Source: Sinohyriopsis cumingii
Taxonomy: Eukaryota > Mollusca > Bivalvia > Unionida > Unionidae
Direction of reading: 5' to 3'
NCBI GenBank assembly: GCA_028554795.2
Contig: CM068835.1
Span: 34,628,901 to 34,692,900, forward strand
Length of the DNA stretch: 64,000 bases
Part shown: in pieces, positions 12,312 to 22,093 of the stretch
Position numbering within the stretch: the stretch's first letter is position 1
How the letters are laid out: each line of letters starts with the position of its first letter
Notes under the pieces: generated by a model
What the model was told of the DNA's origin: nothing
The model's input: the letters and a program-made list of their open reading frames with translations, nothing else
The model's database searches: none
Program-made: the position numbers and the translations under genes

Positions 12312-12367
12312 CTATGGAGATACATCCAGAATAATGGATTCATTAAGATTTTTAGATATTATCGTCA

Positions 12368-12956
12368 CTAGCGCCAATTTGAAACTGAATGCGGAGAATT
12401 TAATAGCAATTTGATGCAGCCCTTTCTTTTTGTGTTCCGACTCAGGAATCCAGTATGGATGACCTATCTCTCTAAATTTCTCCTGGACATTCGTCCAGTT
12501 TTTGTTCAGTCTCTCAAATGCTTCTTTTTTCTTTCTGTTCTCTTGTTCTTTCCTATCTTTTGCCCATGTGTCTTTAATGTTCTTTAGTTCTTCTTCCTAG
12601 ACCCTTTTCATAATTTCTTCTGCTTTATGAAGTTGGTCCCGTCCCCTTTTGACAAAAGCCCACTCTGACAAATTGAAGATATCATCCAAAAAACACCTAA
12701 CTTTGATAAGAATTTCAAGAGACTGCTTCAGTGTTCCGACTCTTACATATTCAGGCTGGATGAAACCTCTCAACTTCTTTACCTCTTCTTCTATCATCCC
12801 TTCTATGTTCCCCCTGGCTATTTTCAGGTTGTTTGCAAAGTCCAAGGTGCCTGGGGACTTCCATTCTCTTTCAAGTCTTTCCACTACGTACTCCGCATCT
12901 ATTATCTAATACCAACTCTCCTTCAACTTGTTAAACGAGTCAGATACAGCTACCAT
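12368..12956 (-). pseudogene. Helical accessory gene B of the virus-like element, two in-frame stops
   Basis: The frame can be followed from 12,956 to a TAG at 12,368 with only two interruptions, TAG at 12,906-12,908 and TAG at 12,597-12,599, both in the same frame. An ATG at 13,001 is only five bases from the TATA box, so the internal ATG at 12,956 is the more plausible start. The peptide is charged and predicted helical (for example EEEVKKLRGF, then a K/E/R-rich C-terminal third), with an early KLKE motif. I do not recognise its function. The upstream promoter motif is shared with the genes at 21,204 and 39,120, which ties it to the virus-like elements. A hAT copy abuts its 3' end. Confidence 0.5.
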
Positions 12957-13005
12957 CTTCTTTTCGTTTATTCCATAGAATGGCGCGAATGACGGACCCA
13001 TTTTA

Positions 13006-13045
13006 CTTTTATATCTAAGGCACAGACGTGAAGGAAAACATCCCC
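13006..13045 (-). promoter_or_regulatory. Conserved TATA promoter motif, copy at gene B
   Basis: Read on the minus strand this is GGGATGTTTTCC, then TTCACGTCTGTGCC, then a TATAAAAG box at 13,013-13,006. The same order and spacing occur at 21,256-21,295 and 39,173-39,216. The predicted start of transcription is about 12,983. Confidence 0.65.
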
Positions 13046-13067
13046 TACTTTTGTCTTCTCATATTAT

Positions 13068-13715
13068 CTACTATTCACACAAAGGTAATGAGACAAAACA
13101 CTAACCACATTATATACTATCCACACACGTGAAGAAGCCAAATCATAACCATAATCTACTATTCACACACGGTAAGAAGCCAAATCAAACCCAAAATATA
13201 CTATCCACACACAGGGAGTAGCAAACTCAAACCTAAATTATACTATCCACACACGGAAAGAAGCAAAACAAACCCAAAATCTACTATCCACACACGCGAA
13301 GAAGCAAAAACATAATAATATTCTACTATCCACACACGGAAATCAGCAAAATCAAACCCATAATCTACCATCCACACACGCGAAGAAGCAAAAATCATAA
13401 TCATATTCTACTATCCACACACAGGAAGCAGCAAAATCAAACCCATAATCTCACATCCACACACGCAAAGCAGCAAAAAAATAATCATATTCTACTATCC
13501 ACACACGCGAAGCAGCAAAAGCATAACCAAAATATACCATCCACACACGCGAAGCAGCAAAAACACACAACCAAAAATATACTATCCACATCCGCGAAGC
13601 AGCAAACACATAACCAAAATATACTATCCACAGACGGGGAGTAGCAAACTCAAACCCAAATTATACTATCCACACACGGGAAGAAGCAAATCAAACCCAT
13701 AATCTATCATCCACA
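13068..13715. repeat. Minisatellite, about 16 units of 41-43 bp
   Basis: Units read roughly as (A/T)CTACTATCCACACACG, a GAAG(A/C)AGCAAAA core and an A/C-rich end such as CATAACCAAAAT. Neighbouring units partly alternate between CGCGAAG and other variants, suggesting some higher-order expansion. The unit core CACACACGTGAAG resembles CACAGACGTGAAG in the adjacent promoter motif. A (CA)n tract follows at about 13,735-13,790. Confidence 0.9.
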
Positions 13716-13883
13716 CAAACGTACGTGAGTGCTTACAAACACAAACACTCACACACACACGCACACGCACACACACACACACACACAATCACACCAGGAA
13801 AGGAGTAAGTGTTTATAATCACGCTACTCAACACTCACACCATTTGGCAAATTGAATAGTGTTTCTTTTGTAGAGATTTGGTT

Positions 13884-13899
13884 AGCCCTGAAAAGGGCT
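13884..13899 (-). terminator. Histone-type mRNA 3' stem-loop downstream of gene A
   Basis: On the minus strand: stem AGCCCT, loop TTTC, stem AGGGCT, a perfect six-pair stem with the canonical four-base loop. The 5' flank is A-rich (AAAAC) and the 3' flank is AACCA, close to the ACCCA seen in histone genes. A purine-rich ACAAAAGAAAC lies 11-12 bases further on, where the U7-binding downstream element sits. It is about 230 bases after the stop of the 14,129-14,470 gene, longer than usual for histone messages. Confidence 0.7.
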
Positions 13900-14128
13900 G
13901 TTTTTCTGGAACTACATATGCACCTGGCTAATGGTTGCACCTTCTGGGTCTGGCACCACAGACACAACATCGACTCCAATCCCTTTCCCAATTGATTCGT
14001 GTCCTTAGGAGTGTTGAGGTAGGTTGAATCAATTCACTTTCCCAGTCTTCACTTTCTATTATAGTGAAGACTTCCCTCCTTCTTCTATGCCACACCCGAG
14101 AATGCTGCCCTTGCCGTGGCTCCCGCTG

Positions 14129-14470
14129 TCATTCTAATTCCTCCTCCCAGTTTTCCATTTGGGGGACAGCAGCTCTCGGTACTGGTGGAAGAGGTTGTGT
14201 CTGTGGCTGTGGTGCAGCTACTGGTTGTGGTACTGGAAGTGGTTGTGGAGGTGCCATCACCATAGGTTTCACCTCACACTTAGGTCTCATCATTACGTGA
14301 GACCTGATCCCCCTCTTATTTTTCTCCTCTTCCTTCTGTCTTCTCTCCTCCTCCTCCTGCTCTATCCTGGCTTCTTCCACAATAGTCTCCGCTGCCAGCT
14401 CATTCAGGATGTGCCTGGCGTATTCCAGGTGCATCTGGAGTTCCATTAGTTTTTCCAGTCTGCTACTCAT
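14129..14470 (-). CDS. Helical accessory gene A of the virus-like element (KLxE family)
   Basis: The intact 113-residue frame starts at ATG 14,470. Residues 1-60 form a strongly predicted coiled coil (EKLMELQMHLEYARHILNEL, then an E/R/K-rich stretch). Residues 70-105 are proline and glutamine rich (PQPLPVPQPVAAPQPQTQ), and the end is acidic (NWEEELE). The first ten residues, MSSRLEKLME, closely match the start of the truncated gene at 21,204 (MCSRLAKLNE), which lies beside the element 1 protease. A histone-type stem-loop lies downstream. I cannot assign a function; a small structural or regulatory protein of the virus-like element is an inference. The frame is intact, unlike the polymerase. 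Confidence 0.6.
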   Translation of the reverse strand: MSSRLEKLMELQMHLEYARHILNELAAETIVEEARIEQEEEERRQKEEEKNKRGIRSHVMMRPKCEVKPMVMAPPQPLPVPQPVAAPQPQTQPLPPVPRAAVPQMENWEEELE

Positions 14471-14479
14471 TCTTCAATC

Positions 14480-15125
14480 TTGTCTCGTTGACAATGGGTA
14501 GCCAAACTTTATTGTTGTCTAGAATTCAAGTGGTGTGCGTCCAACAATGGGACATTTACCACTGGTTAATGCCACCACATGTGGCTTTTTAATTTCTGCT
14601 AAGGGGACGAATAGTGCCGCTTCCCCCAGGCTTTAATGTGTACACAGAACATTTATTAATTGGGCCGTCAGATCGAGGTACTATTGAATGTCTGTCGATC
14701 TGAGTGTAGAGCCAAGATGAGTGGGATTGGACCCAACACACACTCAGTTTTCAATTGTTATGATTGGACCCAACCTACGGTGGCTTTTGCTGCTTGTTTG
14801 GGCGTGCACTGCACGTATGGTATAGGTGTCTGTTCGTGGTAAAGGAGGCAAGGCTGAGGCCCGGGAGGCGGTCCCATGGCACAGGTCGGTAGTGCTATAG
14901 ACATCAGGGTATCCATGGCCTAATTTCCGTCTTTAGGACTTTTGAATAAATAACGTTGTGCTATTGTTATTAGAGAGCTGGTTAAAGTAAGGGTTTTTAG
15001 AGTCCTGGTTGACAGCTATGTGTGAAAGTTGCCACTTGATGTGGCGAGCCCTGCTGGTATTGGAGTTTTGGTCCACTTTTGCTGATAAAAGTGTAGTGGT
15101 TATTGTTAATTGATTATTTGGGGTC
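14480..15125. other. Non-coding, probably 3' side of the LINE
   Basis: No coding frame is supported. A short inverted repeat, CAGATCGA at about 14,668 and TCGATCTG at about 14,694, would form a hairpin. The boundary between LINE-derived and virus-element sequence lies somewhere here and cannot be placed by eye; no clear poly(A) tract marks it. Confidence 0.4.
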
Positions 15126-15129
15126 CTAA

Positions 15130-15365
15130 TTCCTAATTCGAGTTAGTTTGCAGCCTTGTGCTGCCGGACCTGATAGTCTTTGGGTTTTTAGACTACCTTA
15201 TATGTACTTAATTTCGGGTCCTTCTGCCTAGATCGAGTTTATTTGCAGCTTGTGCTGCGGGCCTGATAGTCTTTGGGCTTTTAGGCTACCTTATATAATC
15301 TAGTTTTGGGTCCTATCTTGTGTTGTGGGCGGCCCTGATGGTCTCGGTTCTAGACCACCTTATAC
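15130..15365. repeat. Three tandem units (about 110 bp) each with a covarying hairpin
   Basis: Each unit holds TTGTGCTG or TTGTGTTG, then a G/C-rich bridge and CCTGAT, then a hairpin and ACCTTATA. The hairpin stems are TAGTCT/AGACTA, TAGTCT/AGGCTA and TGGTCT/AGACCA. The third carries a paired change and the second a G-U-compatible change on the plus strand. Confidence 0.7.
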
Positions 15366-15619
15366 GTGCTAATTTGGGGTATTGCGGGTAAGTCGATTAT
15401 TTTATGAGGCTGTCACCTAGGTAATGGTGTTAGTTATTCAGTAGAGCTACGTTTGTTGTTAGCTGGATGTTGTTAGAGAGAGTTATGATAGGAGGAGAGG
15501 GAGAGGGGTTGTTTGATATATTTTTTATGCTGGTTCCCTATATTTTGCTGTTGTACCCTACATTTGTTTTATTGCAGTTTTATTAATTTTGTTTTCCAGG
15601 CCGTAATTGTTTTCTGTTT

Positions 15620-16055
15620 TCCCCAGATAGCTGTCCTTGTCGATTACTCGAATCTTTAAGAGACGTCCAAGTGCATCTAATCTGGGCGTCCCTATTTATT
15701 TGGCCTGGTTCCCAATGCTTTGTTTAAAGATAGTACTTAGTTATTTTAATTGTGTTTTTATTTATAAATTTGTCATCCTCTATGTTGTGTTTAATAGTTA
15801 GGTAATGTTTGGAGCCAGTTAGTTATCCCTGCCGATTACTCGAATCTTTAAGAGACGTTCAGGGACTCCTAATCTTGGTAGCCCCTATCTAAATAGCCTG
15901 ATTTCTTATCAGGTTGTTTTTTAGTATGATATTTGTTTTTAGGATTTAATATATGATTTCATTGAACCCTATTTGGAGTTAATTGGTCAGGTTTATTTTA
16001 GTCCCAAATAGTTATCCTTGCCAATTACTCGAATCTTCTTAGAGACGTTCAAGGA
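15620..16055. repeat. Three tandem units (about 190-195 bp) with conserved hairpin core
   Basis: Cores at about 15,630, 15,825 and 16,015 share (C/A)GATTACTCGAATCTT or CAATTACTCGAATCTT followed by AGAGACGT. The flanking stem is CTTG/CAAG in unit 1, CCCTG/CAGGG in unit 2 and ATCCTTG/CAAGGAT in unit 3, so pairing is maintained while the bases change. The units sit just beyond the stop of the LINE RNase H frame on the minus strand, so they may be part of its 3' untranslated region. Confidence 0.75.
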
Positions 16056-16167
16056 TATCTAATCTGGTTGGTCCATAGTGAGGTTTATCCTTATTTTACT
16101 ATTTATTGGTATGTTATTATTTTTGGTGTTTATTATTATTTTATTTTTTTATTTATTTTTTTTGTGG

Positions 16168-17283
16168 TTAGTTATTATATTTTCTTTTATCTAATCCTGT
16201 TTTACGTAAGTAGGATATTATATTTTTGTAGGTGTTGTTTAGGTCAGGGTTGGATTTGTTTAGGATTTCAGGGTATGTGACAGGGGATCCTATTTTATTT
16301 TGTTCTGTATTGAATATCTCCCTTTCTTTTTTAAATTTAAGGCATACATTGAATATGTGTGGTAGGTCCTCCGGGACCCGGCAGTAATAGCAATTAGGAT
16401 TGTGTGGGAATGGTCCTATGTGCTTACCATAACTGTTAGCCAGTTTGGTTTGACCTGTATAAATTCTATTTATTATCTTTTGATCTTTGCCTTGGAGTAC
16501 GGGTGGTTTCCTGTTTATGCTGCCTTCGTTAATGATGTTGTAGTGTTTCCTACCTTGGGTATTTTCATTCCATTTTTCCTGCCATTTTTTAGTGATTAAT
16601 AATATTGTTAAGCTGTATATTTCGCTAATACTGTAGTCTAATTGTACGTGGTTAGGATCGTTAAGATTTTGTTTAGCTGTTGAATCTGCTAGATCATTGT
16701 CTGGTATAAATATATGGGATGGAATCCATAGGAATTCTTTGTGCTGTTTGTTGTTGTTTAAGTTTTTTAGCGTTAAGTTGTTTTGTTTCAGAAGATTTTC
16801 TCTGTATTTGGTATTGTTGTTGAGTATTGAGGAGATGGCACTAAGTGAGTCTCTTATAATTACTGTCATGGGAGTGTAGTTAATCTCGACCCATCTGAGT
16901 GCTTCTTTAATGGCCCAGAATTCTGCTGTATAGATTGAGCAGTGGTCGGGTAGTCTATGTCCTACTTTGATGTTTAACTCTGGGATGACAAATACGGCTG
17001 CCGTTTTAGCAGACATTGTTGTTTTTGATCCATCAGTGTATATTTTAAGGAAATTTGGGTATTTGGTGTTAATTTCTTCTATTGCGATGGTGTGTAACTG
17101 ATGTTCCTGATCCTTTTTATTGCCATATTTGGTGAGGGAGATATTAATTTTAGGCTTTTCGTAGGTCCAAGGTTCAGTGTCGATGAGTTTGTTTGTTTCA
17201 TGTTTGAGATTTCCAATGTGGAGTTGTTCTATTAGTTCGTGCACTAATTTCCCTGTAAGGGTTAGGTGTTGTAGTTTAGTCTA
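16168..17283 (-). pseudogene. LINE ORF2, RNase H domain and C-terminal zinc knuckle
   Basis: The frame opens after a TAG at about 17,283 and runs to 16,168. It contains an RNase H fold: KIYTDGSK (first aspartate), AEFWAIKEALRW (glutamate), IIRDSLSAI (second aspartate) and WIPSHIFIPDNDLADSTAK (last histidine/aspartate block, with the usual glycine and glutamate altered). It ends with a CYYC-x8-H-x4-C cluster typical of non-LTR elements. The RT half lies at 18,950-20,160, separated by an insertion of about 1.6 kb. Together they describe an APE-type LINE with RNase H (I/Nimb-like group). The domain itself is uninterrupted here. Confidence 0.85.
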
Positions 17284-18895
17284 AATGGTTTGTCGGTGTC
17301 ACGTTTACCCGGACCGAGTAGCCCCAGTTTGAAACATGTATAATCAAGGTAATTCTGACAAGCCATCGTTTGATGTTAAACATTGCCGAAGTCTAGCACT
17401 AATCCATTACGTAAGATTGCCGTGGCTAGAAGTGGAGAGCCAGACCTAGGAGCTGCGAGGACGCCAGATAGCCAATTATCACCTAGATGTGGAACCGTTT
17501 GTCCAGATCAAAAGAAGTTGCACGAAGAAGTGGGAGTGTCTTAACTTCTTTTCCCTGCAGACAGACAGCCAGGTTGAACTGGCCGCTAAGACGATTGGAC
17601 AGGGTCACAGCGCCACCCAATCAGAATCGAGATAGGGGAGATACCTTGATTTGGGAAGAATGATATCCCCGCGTCTTCCGGCAAGAATTAGTTCACTAAG
17701 AGAAATTACCCAGAGGAGGTCAGCGTAACTCCGTATAGACATTCGTTATTGGCGGGAAAATCTTAGAACAGGAAATTCTAAGTACAGACAGCTTCAAATA
17801 AGGCCGGTGAACCAGTTGTTCGGTCTTTGCGACTGCATTTTTAATTGTAGGTCGTATGTATACTTTATTATTACTAGAATCGTAGTACGAAGAATTACTT
17901 TGTGGTGTTAATATGTTTGCATATTTTGAAGGAATGAGTTGATATTTGTAAAGAATTATGTAGCTTGCTAGCCGTCGTAAGAGTTAATATTGATATTAGC
18001 TATGTGGGTATTTTATAGTAGACTAACACATGTGTTCGTGTGATTATAGATTTTGCCATTGTTGACTATTTGTGTAATGCACAGACATGCGTCTGATTGT
18101 TGTCAGATTGTAGTACAATGAGATTAAATATATATGTGTATATACTGACGTGACGCAATGTATTGATGTCTGTATGACAATTCGCTGATACCTTGTTAAT
18201 ACGCCATTGTTTACCCTGCAAGGAGTGTGTGGGAATTTCGATGTGTACGCATGCGTGACAGAAACCGTGAAAGCCTTATCTGATGATTAATTGTTGTTCT
18301 AGTGTGAGGTGAAATTCGATAAAACACATGTTAACGACTTGTGGTTTTTCACAGGAAGCTTTGAAGGACAGACCAGTTACAGTTTGGTCCCGTAGTCTCA
18401 GATAGAGAGACGGAGGAAAGGAGGAAAAATGAGAGAAGTCAGGAGAAGTTGAAGTCTAGGAGGAAAAGGGGAGAGAAGGGACGAAGAGGAATTGAGAGCG
18501 GAATTGGAGGAGATATTCGAGAGGGAAACGGAGTCGAAGGAGGTATTGGAGGAACGGAAGGAAGGAAGGAATTAGCGGGAAAGAAAGAGATGAGTAGACG
18601 CAAGGACAGGGGGAAAATCGAACTCACACTGTAAATCACGGGATGAATTAGGCTGTCACTTGGTCGAGGGAAAGACGGGTGATTGAGAGTTTATCGTTTT
18701 AAATTATCGAATTTATTAAATTATTATTAATTGAATTCATCTTCGTGTTCTCTATAATTTAACCGTCGGCATTGCTGACTGGGGGATCAGAGCTGTAAAT
18801 CTACCTCGTCACTAACTTAACTTTCTAACCTCACGAGCCAGGGTGGAACTTCCATCATAATTTAATTAATATATATTGGAAGAACCCCACCCAGT
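17284..18895. mobile_element. Unidentified 1.6 kb insertion splitting the LINE
   Basis: LINE coding similarity stops at about 18,900 (after the RT thumb) and resumes at about 17,283 (before RNase H), so this block is foreign to the LINE. It is richer in G+C than its surroundings and has a purine-rich plus strand at 18,395-18,560. It begins near TGTCGGTGTCACG, which would suit an LTR (TG...CA), but I see no pol frame, convincing primer site or second LTR. Its right end has an inverted pair, GGTGGAACTTCCA and TGGAAGAACCCCACC (about 18,841-18,893), around an AT-rich loop. It could be a solo LTR or a non-autonomous element. Confidence 0.5.
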
Positions 18896-18899
18896 GCGT

Positions 18900-21100
18900 G
18901 CAAACGTCACAGTCACATTTGTCTATCTCTATTCTAGTGGAGTGGGAACTAGAGTGGGATGTTAATCTGACTGCGTATCTTAGAATCAGTTCTTGTTGTC
19001 GGAGATAGAGCGAAAGTTCTCCAGTTAGTACTTGGAGTTCTGTTAGCGATGTTGATGGTAGCGCGCCAGTGATTGTAATGAGACCTTTTCTTTGTATATT
19101 CTCTAATTTATTTAGATGCTGCTTAGATGCTGAGTTGTATATTTGGCATCCGTAGTCTAGTTTGGATCTAATCAGTGCCTTGTATAGTGTTAGTAGTGTT
19201 TATTGATTGGATCCCCAGTCAGTTCCTTTAATGTTTTTGAGGAGGTTGAGGTCCCTATTACATCTTTTATTTAATTCATTGATATGGTGTCCCCAGTTTA
19301 AGTGCTCATCGTAATAGATTCCTAGGAGTCGTGCGAATTTTTCGTACTTAATTTCATGATTTTGTATTGTCAGTTTAGGGAGATGCTGGTTTATTTTACG
19401 TTTTGGGGTAAATATTACGGCTATAGTCTTTTCGTGTGCTAATTTGAAACCTCATTTGTCAGCCCACTTCCATATGTTATTTAAGCTATCTTGTATGTCT
19501 TTAATTATTTTGTTGGTTGGAGGGGTTTCCTGCTCTCCATATTCCACTATCGTCCGCAAATTGCGATATTTCAGGTAGGTTGGATGCCAAGTTCTTATCT
19601 AGGTCATTGATCATAAGGTTGTACAGAATGGGACTGAGTACACTCCCTTGTGGAGTTCCGTTTTCTAAGGTATGTAACTCAGAGTGAGTGTCACCGACTC
19701 TGGTTATTATCTTGCGCCCAGTTAGGAAGTTTTCGATGAAGTTGTACATTTGGCCTGTTATGGCGTAGTGATTTAATTTGGCCAGTAAGCCTTTAGTCCA
19801 CACTAGGTCGAATGCCTTTTCAAAGTCTATGAATACCGCTATGAGGTTCCTGTCTGATTTCCTTTTGAAATTAAATGCCAATTTGATCGCAGTTTCGAGT
19901 CGTACTAGTTGATCCGTAGTGGGTCTTTTGATTCTGAATCCGCATTGGTTTTCGGATATTAGATTGTTTCGTTCAAGGTGAATTTTTAGTCGACTAGTGA
20001 TGATAGTTTCCATAATTTTGCATATGTTGTTTGTTAATGAGATCGGCCTATATGAGCTGGCATTATTGGGGTCTTTGTTTGGTTTGAGGATCACCACATC
20101 ATTTTTCCATTTATTGGGTAGTTTTCCTGTTTTCCATATTTGATTTAGTAGTTTAACTGCAGTTTGTTAGATGTTAGTTGGTATAATTTTGTACATGATG
20201 TATCCTTTTTGATCTTCTCCAGGTGATGTTTCCTTTTTTGATCTTACTACTTGGTCCCATTTGTATGTTGTTATATCTTTATTTAGGTTGGATTCTTTTG
20301 GTCCAAGGTCGCTAAATAGGTTTTTATGTGTTTGTTCTACTTTGGATCTGTGTTGCTGAAATGAAGTAGTGTGGTTTTGGTTACTACTCATTTCTGAGAA
20401 GTATTTTGCTAATTGATACGCTTTTTCCTTATTGGTGTTGGCCCCTGGGATTTTAAGGGTACAGTTAGTTGTTTTTCCCTTAATTGCTTTGATTTTGTCT
20501 CATACTTGCTTAATGCTAGTTTTGATATTGATGTTAGTACAATCCTATTGCCAGCTGTTCACTTTGGCTTGTTTGATTATGTTTTTTAAGTTCCTTTTCT
20601 CTGTTTTGTAGTTGTTAAAGTCTAAAGAGTTACCTGTATGTCTAAATTTATTGAGAGCTTTTTTCTTTTCTTTATGGGCTAGTTTGCATTGTTCACTCCA
20701 CCATGGGACGGTTTGTTTATTTGGTTTGCCACTAGTTCTTGGAATACTTGTGGTTGAGGATTGATTGGTAATATTAATTAGGTTGTCATAATAGATATTT
20801 ACATCTTCATTCTCAATTTCCCTGGGGCTGACTTTGTTTAGTTGTTCTTTAAATAATTACCAATTAGCGTTTTTACAATTCCACCTAGGTTGAGTTTGAA
20901 GGGAGTTAAACTGGACTGTCATCTGTAGGGTGGTTATCAATGGGAAGTGGTCGCTCCCAACTGAGTCGGTTTGATCCACCCTCCATTCAGCCACCTGTGC
21001 TATTGATGGTGAGCATATGGTAAGATCGAGTGCAGTTAGAGTTCGATCCTCAGGGTTAAGGCGTGTTCTGGAGCCATTGTTTAGGTCTTCAGTGACTTTT
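18900..21100 (-). pseudogene. LINE ORF2, endonuclease C-terminus and reverse transcriptase
   Basis: Read on the minus strand. The C-terminal part of an APE endonuclease is at 20,860-21,090 (LTALDLTICSPS, then GSDHFPLIT). A linker follows, then RT motifs: SYRPISLTN (about 20,050), FIDFEKAFD (motif A), GTPQGSVLSPILYNL (motif B) and QFADD (motif C), with a thumb region down to about 18,950 (SKLDYGCQIY). In-frame stops interrupt it at several places (near 20,550, 20,500, 20,167, 19,453 and 19,204). The copy is 5'-truncated within the endonuclease: upstream of about 21,100 the frame reads into a gene of the virus-like element. It therefore inserted after that element did. Confidence 0.85.
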
Positions 21101-21204
21101 AACATTCTGACATTGTCTGTCTCTTCAGGCTTCAGTATCAGACTTTGTCTGATACTATGCAAATTCACGTAGGCTTCGTTCAGCTTGGCTAGTCTTGAGC
21201 ACAT
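21101..21204 (-). pseudogene. 5' end of a KLxE-family gene (A'), cut off by the LINE
   Basis: From the ATG at 21,204 the peptide begins MCSRLAKLNEAYVNLHSIRQ, which matches the start of the 14,470 gene (MSSRLEKLME) and, more weakly, the 39,120 gene. A second ATG at 21,228 is only about five bases from the predicted transcription start, so 21,204 is preferred. After about 30-40 residues the frame passes into LINE endonuclease sequence. The exact junction is uncertain by a few tens of bases. Confidence 0.55.
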
Positions 21205-21255
21205 CTTCGTAGGAGGATGAGTCAACATTAGATGGTCAGACTGGAGACTACCCCG

Positions 21256-21295
21256 CTTTTATGGCAAAAGCGCAGACGCGAAGGAAAACATCCCT
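21256..21295 (-). promoter_or_regulatory. Conserved TATA promoter motif, element 1 copy
   Basis: On the minus strand: AGGGATGTTTTCC, TTCGCGTCTGCGC, then TTTTGCCATAAAAGC with the TATA box at 21,263-21,256. It shares more than 30 positions with the copies at 13,006 and 39,173. The predicted start is about 21,233 and the gene starts at 21,204. Confidence 0.7.
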
Positions 21296-21425
21296 ATACG
21301 TTTTCGAGTCGGAACACTAAAATAGTGTGATATCAGGGATAGAGAGAAGTCAAAGAGCATGGTTCATGATACCCATAGCAAAAAAACAAACGACAAACGC
21401 ATTTTCTTTTCAAAACACAACATTT

Positions 21426-21431
21426 TTTATT
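21426..21431 (-). terminator. AATAAA polyadenylation signal after the capsid/protease cluster
   Basis: TTTATT on the plus strand gives AATAAA on the minus strand, about 180 bases beyond the protease stop at 21,608, within an AT-rich trailer. It would be an ordinary 3' end for the late gene cluster, in contrast to the stem-loops after the accessory genes. Confidence 0.5.
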
Positions 21432-21607
21432 CAAATAACTTGCCACTAACATTTCACAAATTTTTTTTACATTAACCATTCAATTCAAATAACAAACATT
21501 TTTTCAATAATGAAATATTTTGGACATGGCTGACAACTTTGTGAATGAAATTGTGATTTCCACTGTTGGAAGTCATTGGGACATTGATTTACACTACGTT
21601 TCCTAGC

Positions 21608-22080
21608 TTAAGACAAAAGATAAGCATAATGGTCACAGAACCATCGATCAACTTTGTCATCGTTTCTAGAAGAATGACGATCAAAATAAGTCACTAAATG
21701 TTCTAAAGAATATCCCAGACTGCGATGATGCAGAAAATACACACAATATTGTCCACACACCAATGAATCTGTGCCTTGTAATCTCACATTATTGAATCGT
21801 GTGGTCTGAGCATTTCTTCTCATAAAGTCGATGATATCGTCTTCCAAATGGGACAATCCATACCAATCGAAATATTCCACACATCCTTCTTGAGGAAAGT
21901 AGACGGCTACCCAGTAGGTTCCTGGGAGATGACTGTCGTCCGTGTTGATCACATAAGCTTGATGGTCTTGAGGTTTGCGATGAGGGAGTTCATCTTTAGC
22001 ACATAGGACAGGATTCCAAGAAGCAGTGTACGAACTGTGTGGTTCAAAAGGTAATAAAGTTCCCAGGTATCCATGTTTGT
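21608..22080 (-). CDS. Adenain-like cysteine protease (probably inactive)
   Basis: The family matures capsid precursor proteins inside the particle. The domain reads INTDDSHLPGTYWVAVYF, EYFDWYGL, then GTDSLVCGQYCVYFLHH. The nucleophilic cysteine is present in the VCGQYC segment and an acidic residue in EYFD. The position where this family has its catalytic histidine (before the tryptophan of PGTYW) is tyrosine, which should abolish activity. The frame stays open upstream to beyond 22,080 but has no in-frame ATG. An ATG at 22,074 sits in another frame after a run of A, so the start is probably shifted. The upstream gene ends at 22,094, a tight late-gene arrangement. Confidence 0.8.
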
Positions 22081-22093
22081 GTTTTTTTTTTCT

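Noticed and set aside
13068-13715. CRISPR-like array
   Set aside because: Eukaryotic context, no constant-repeat/unique-spacer pattern; units diverge along their whole length.
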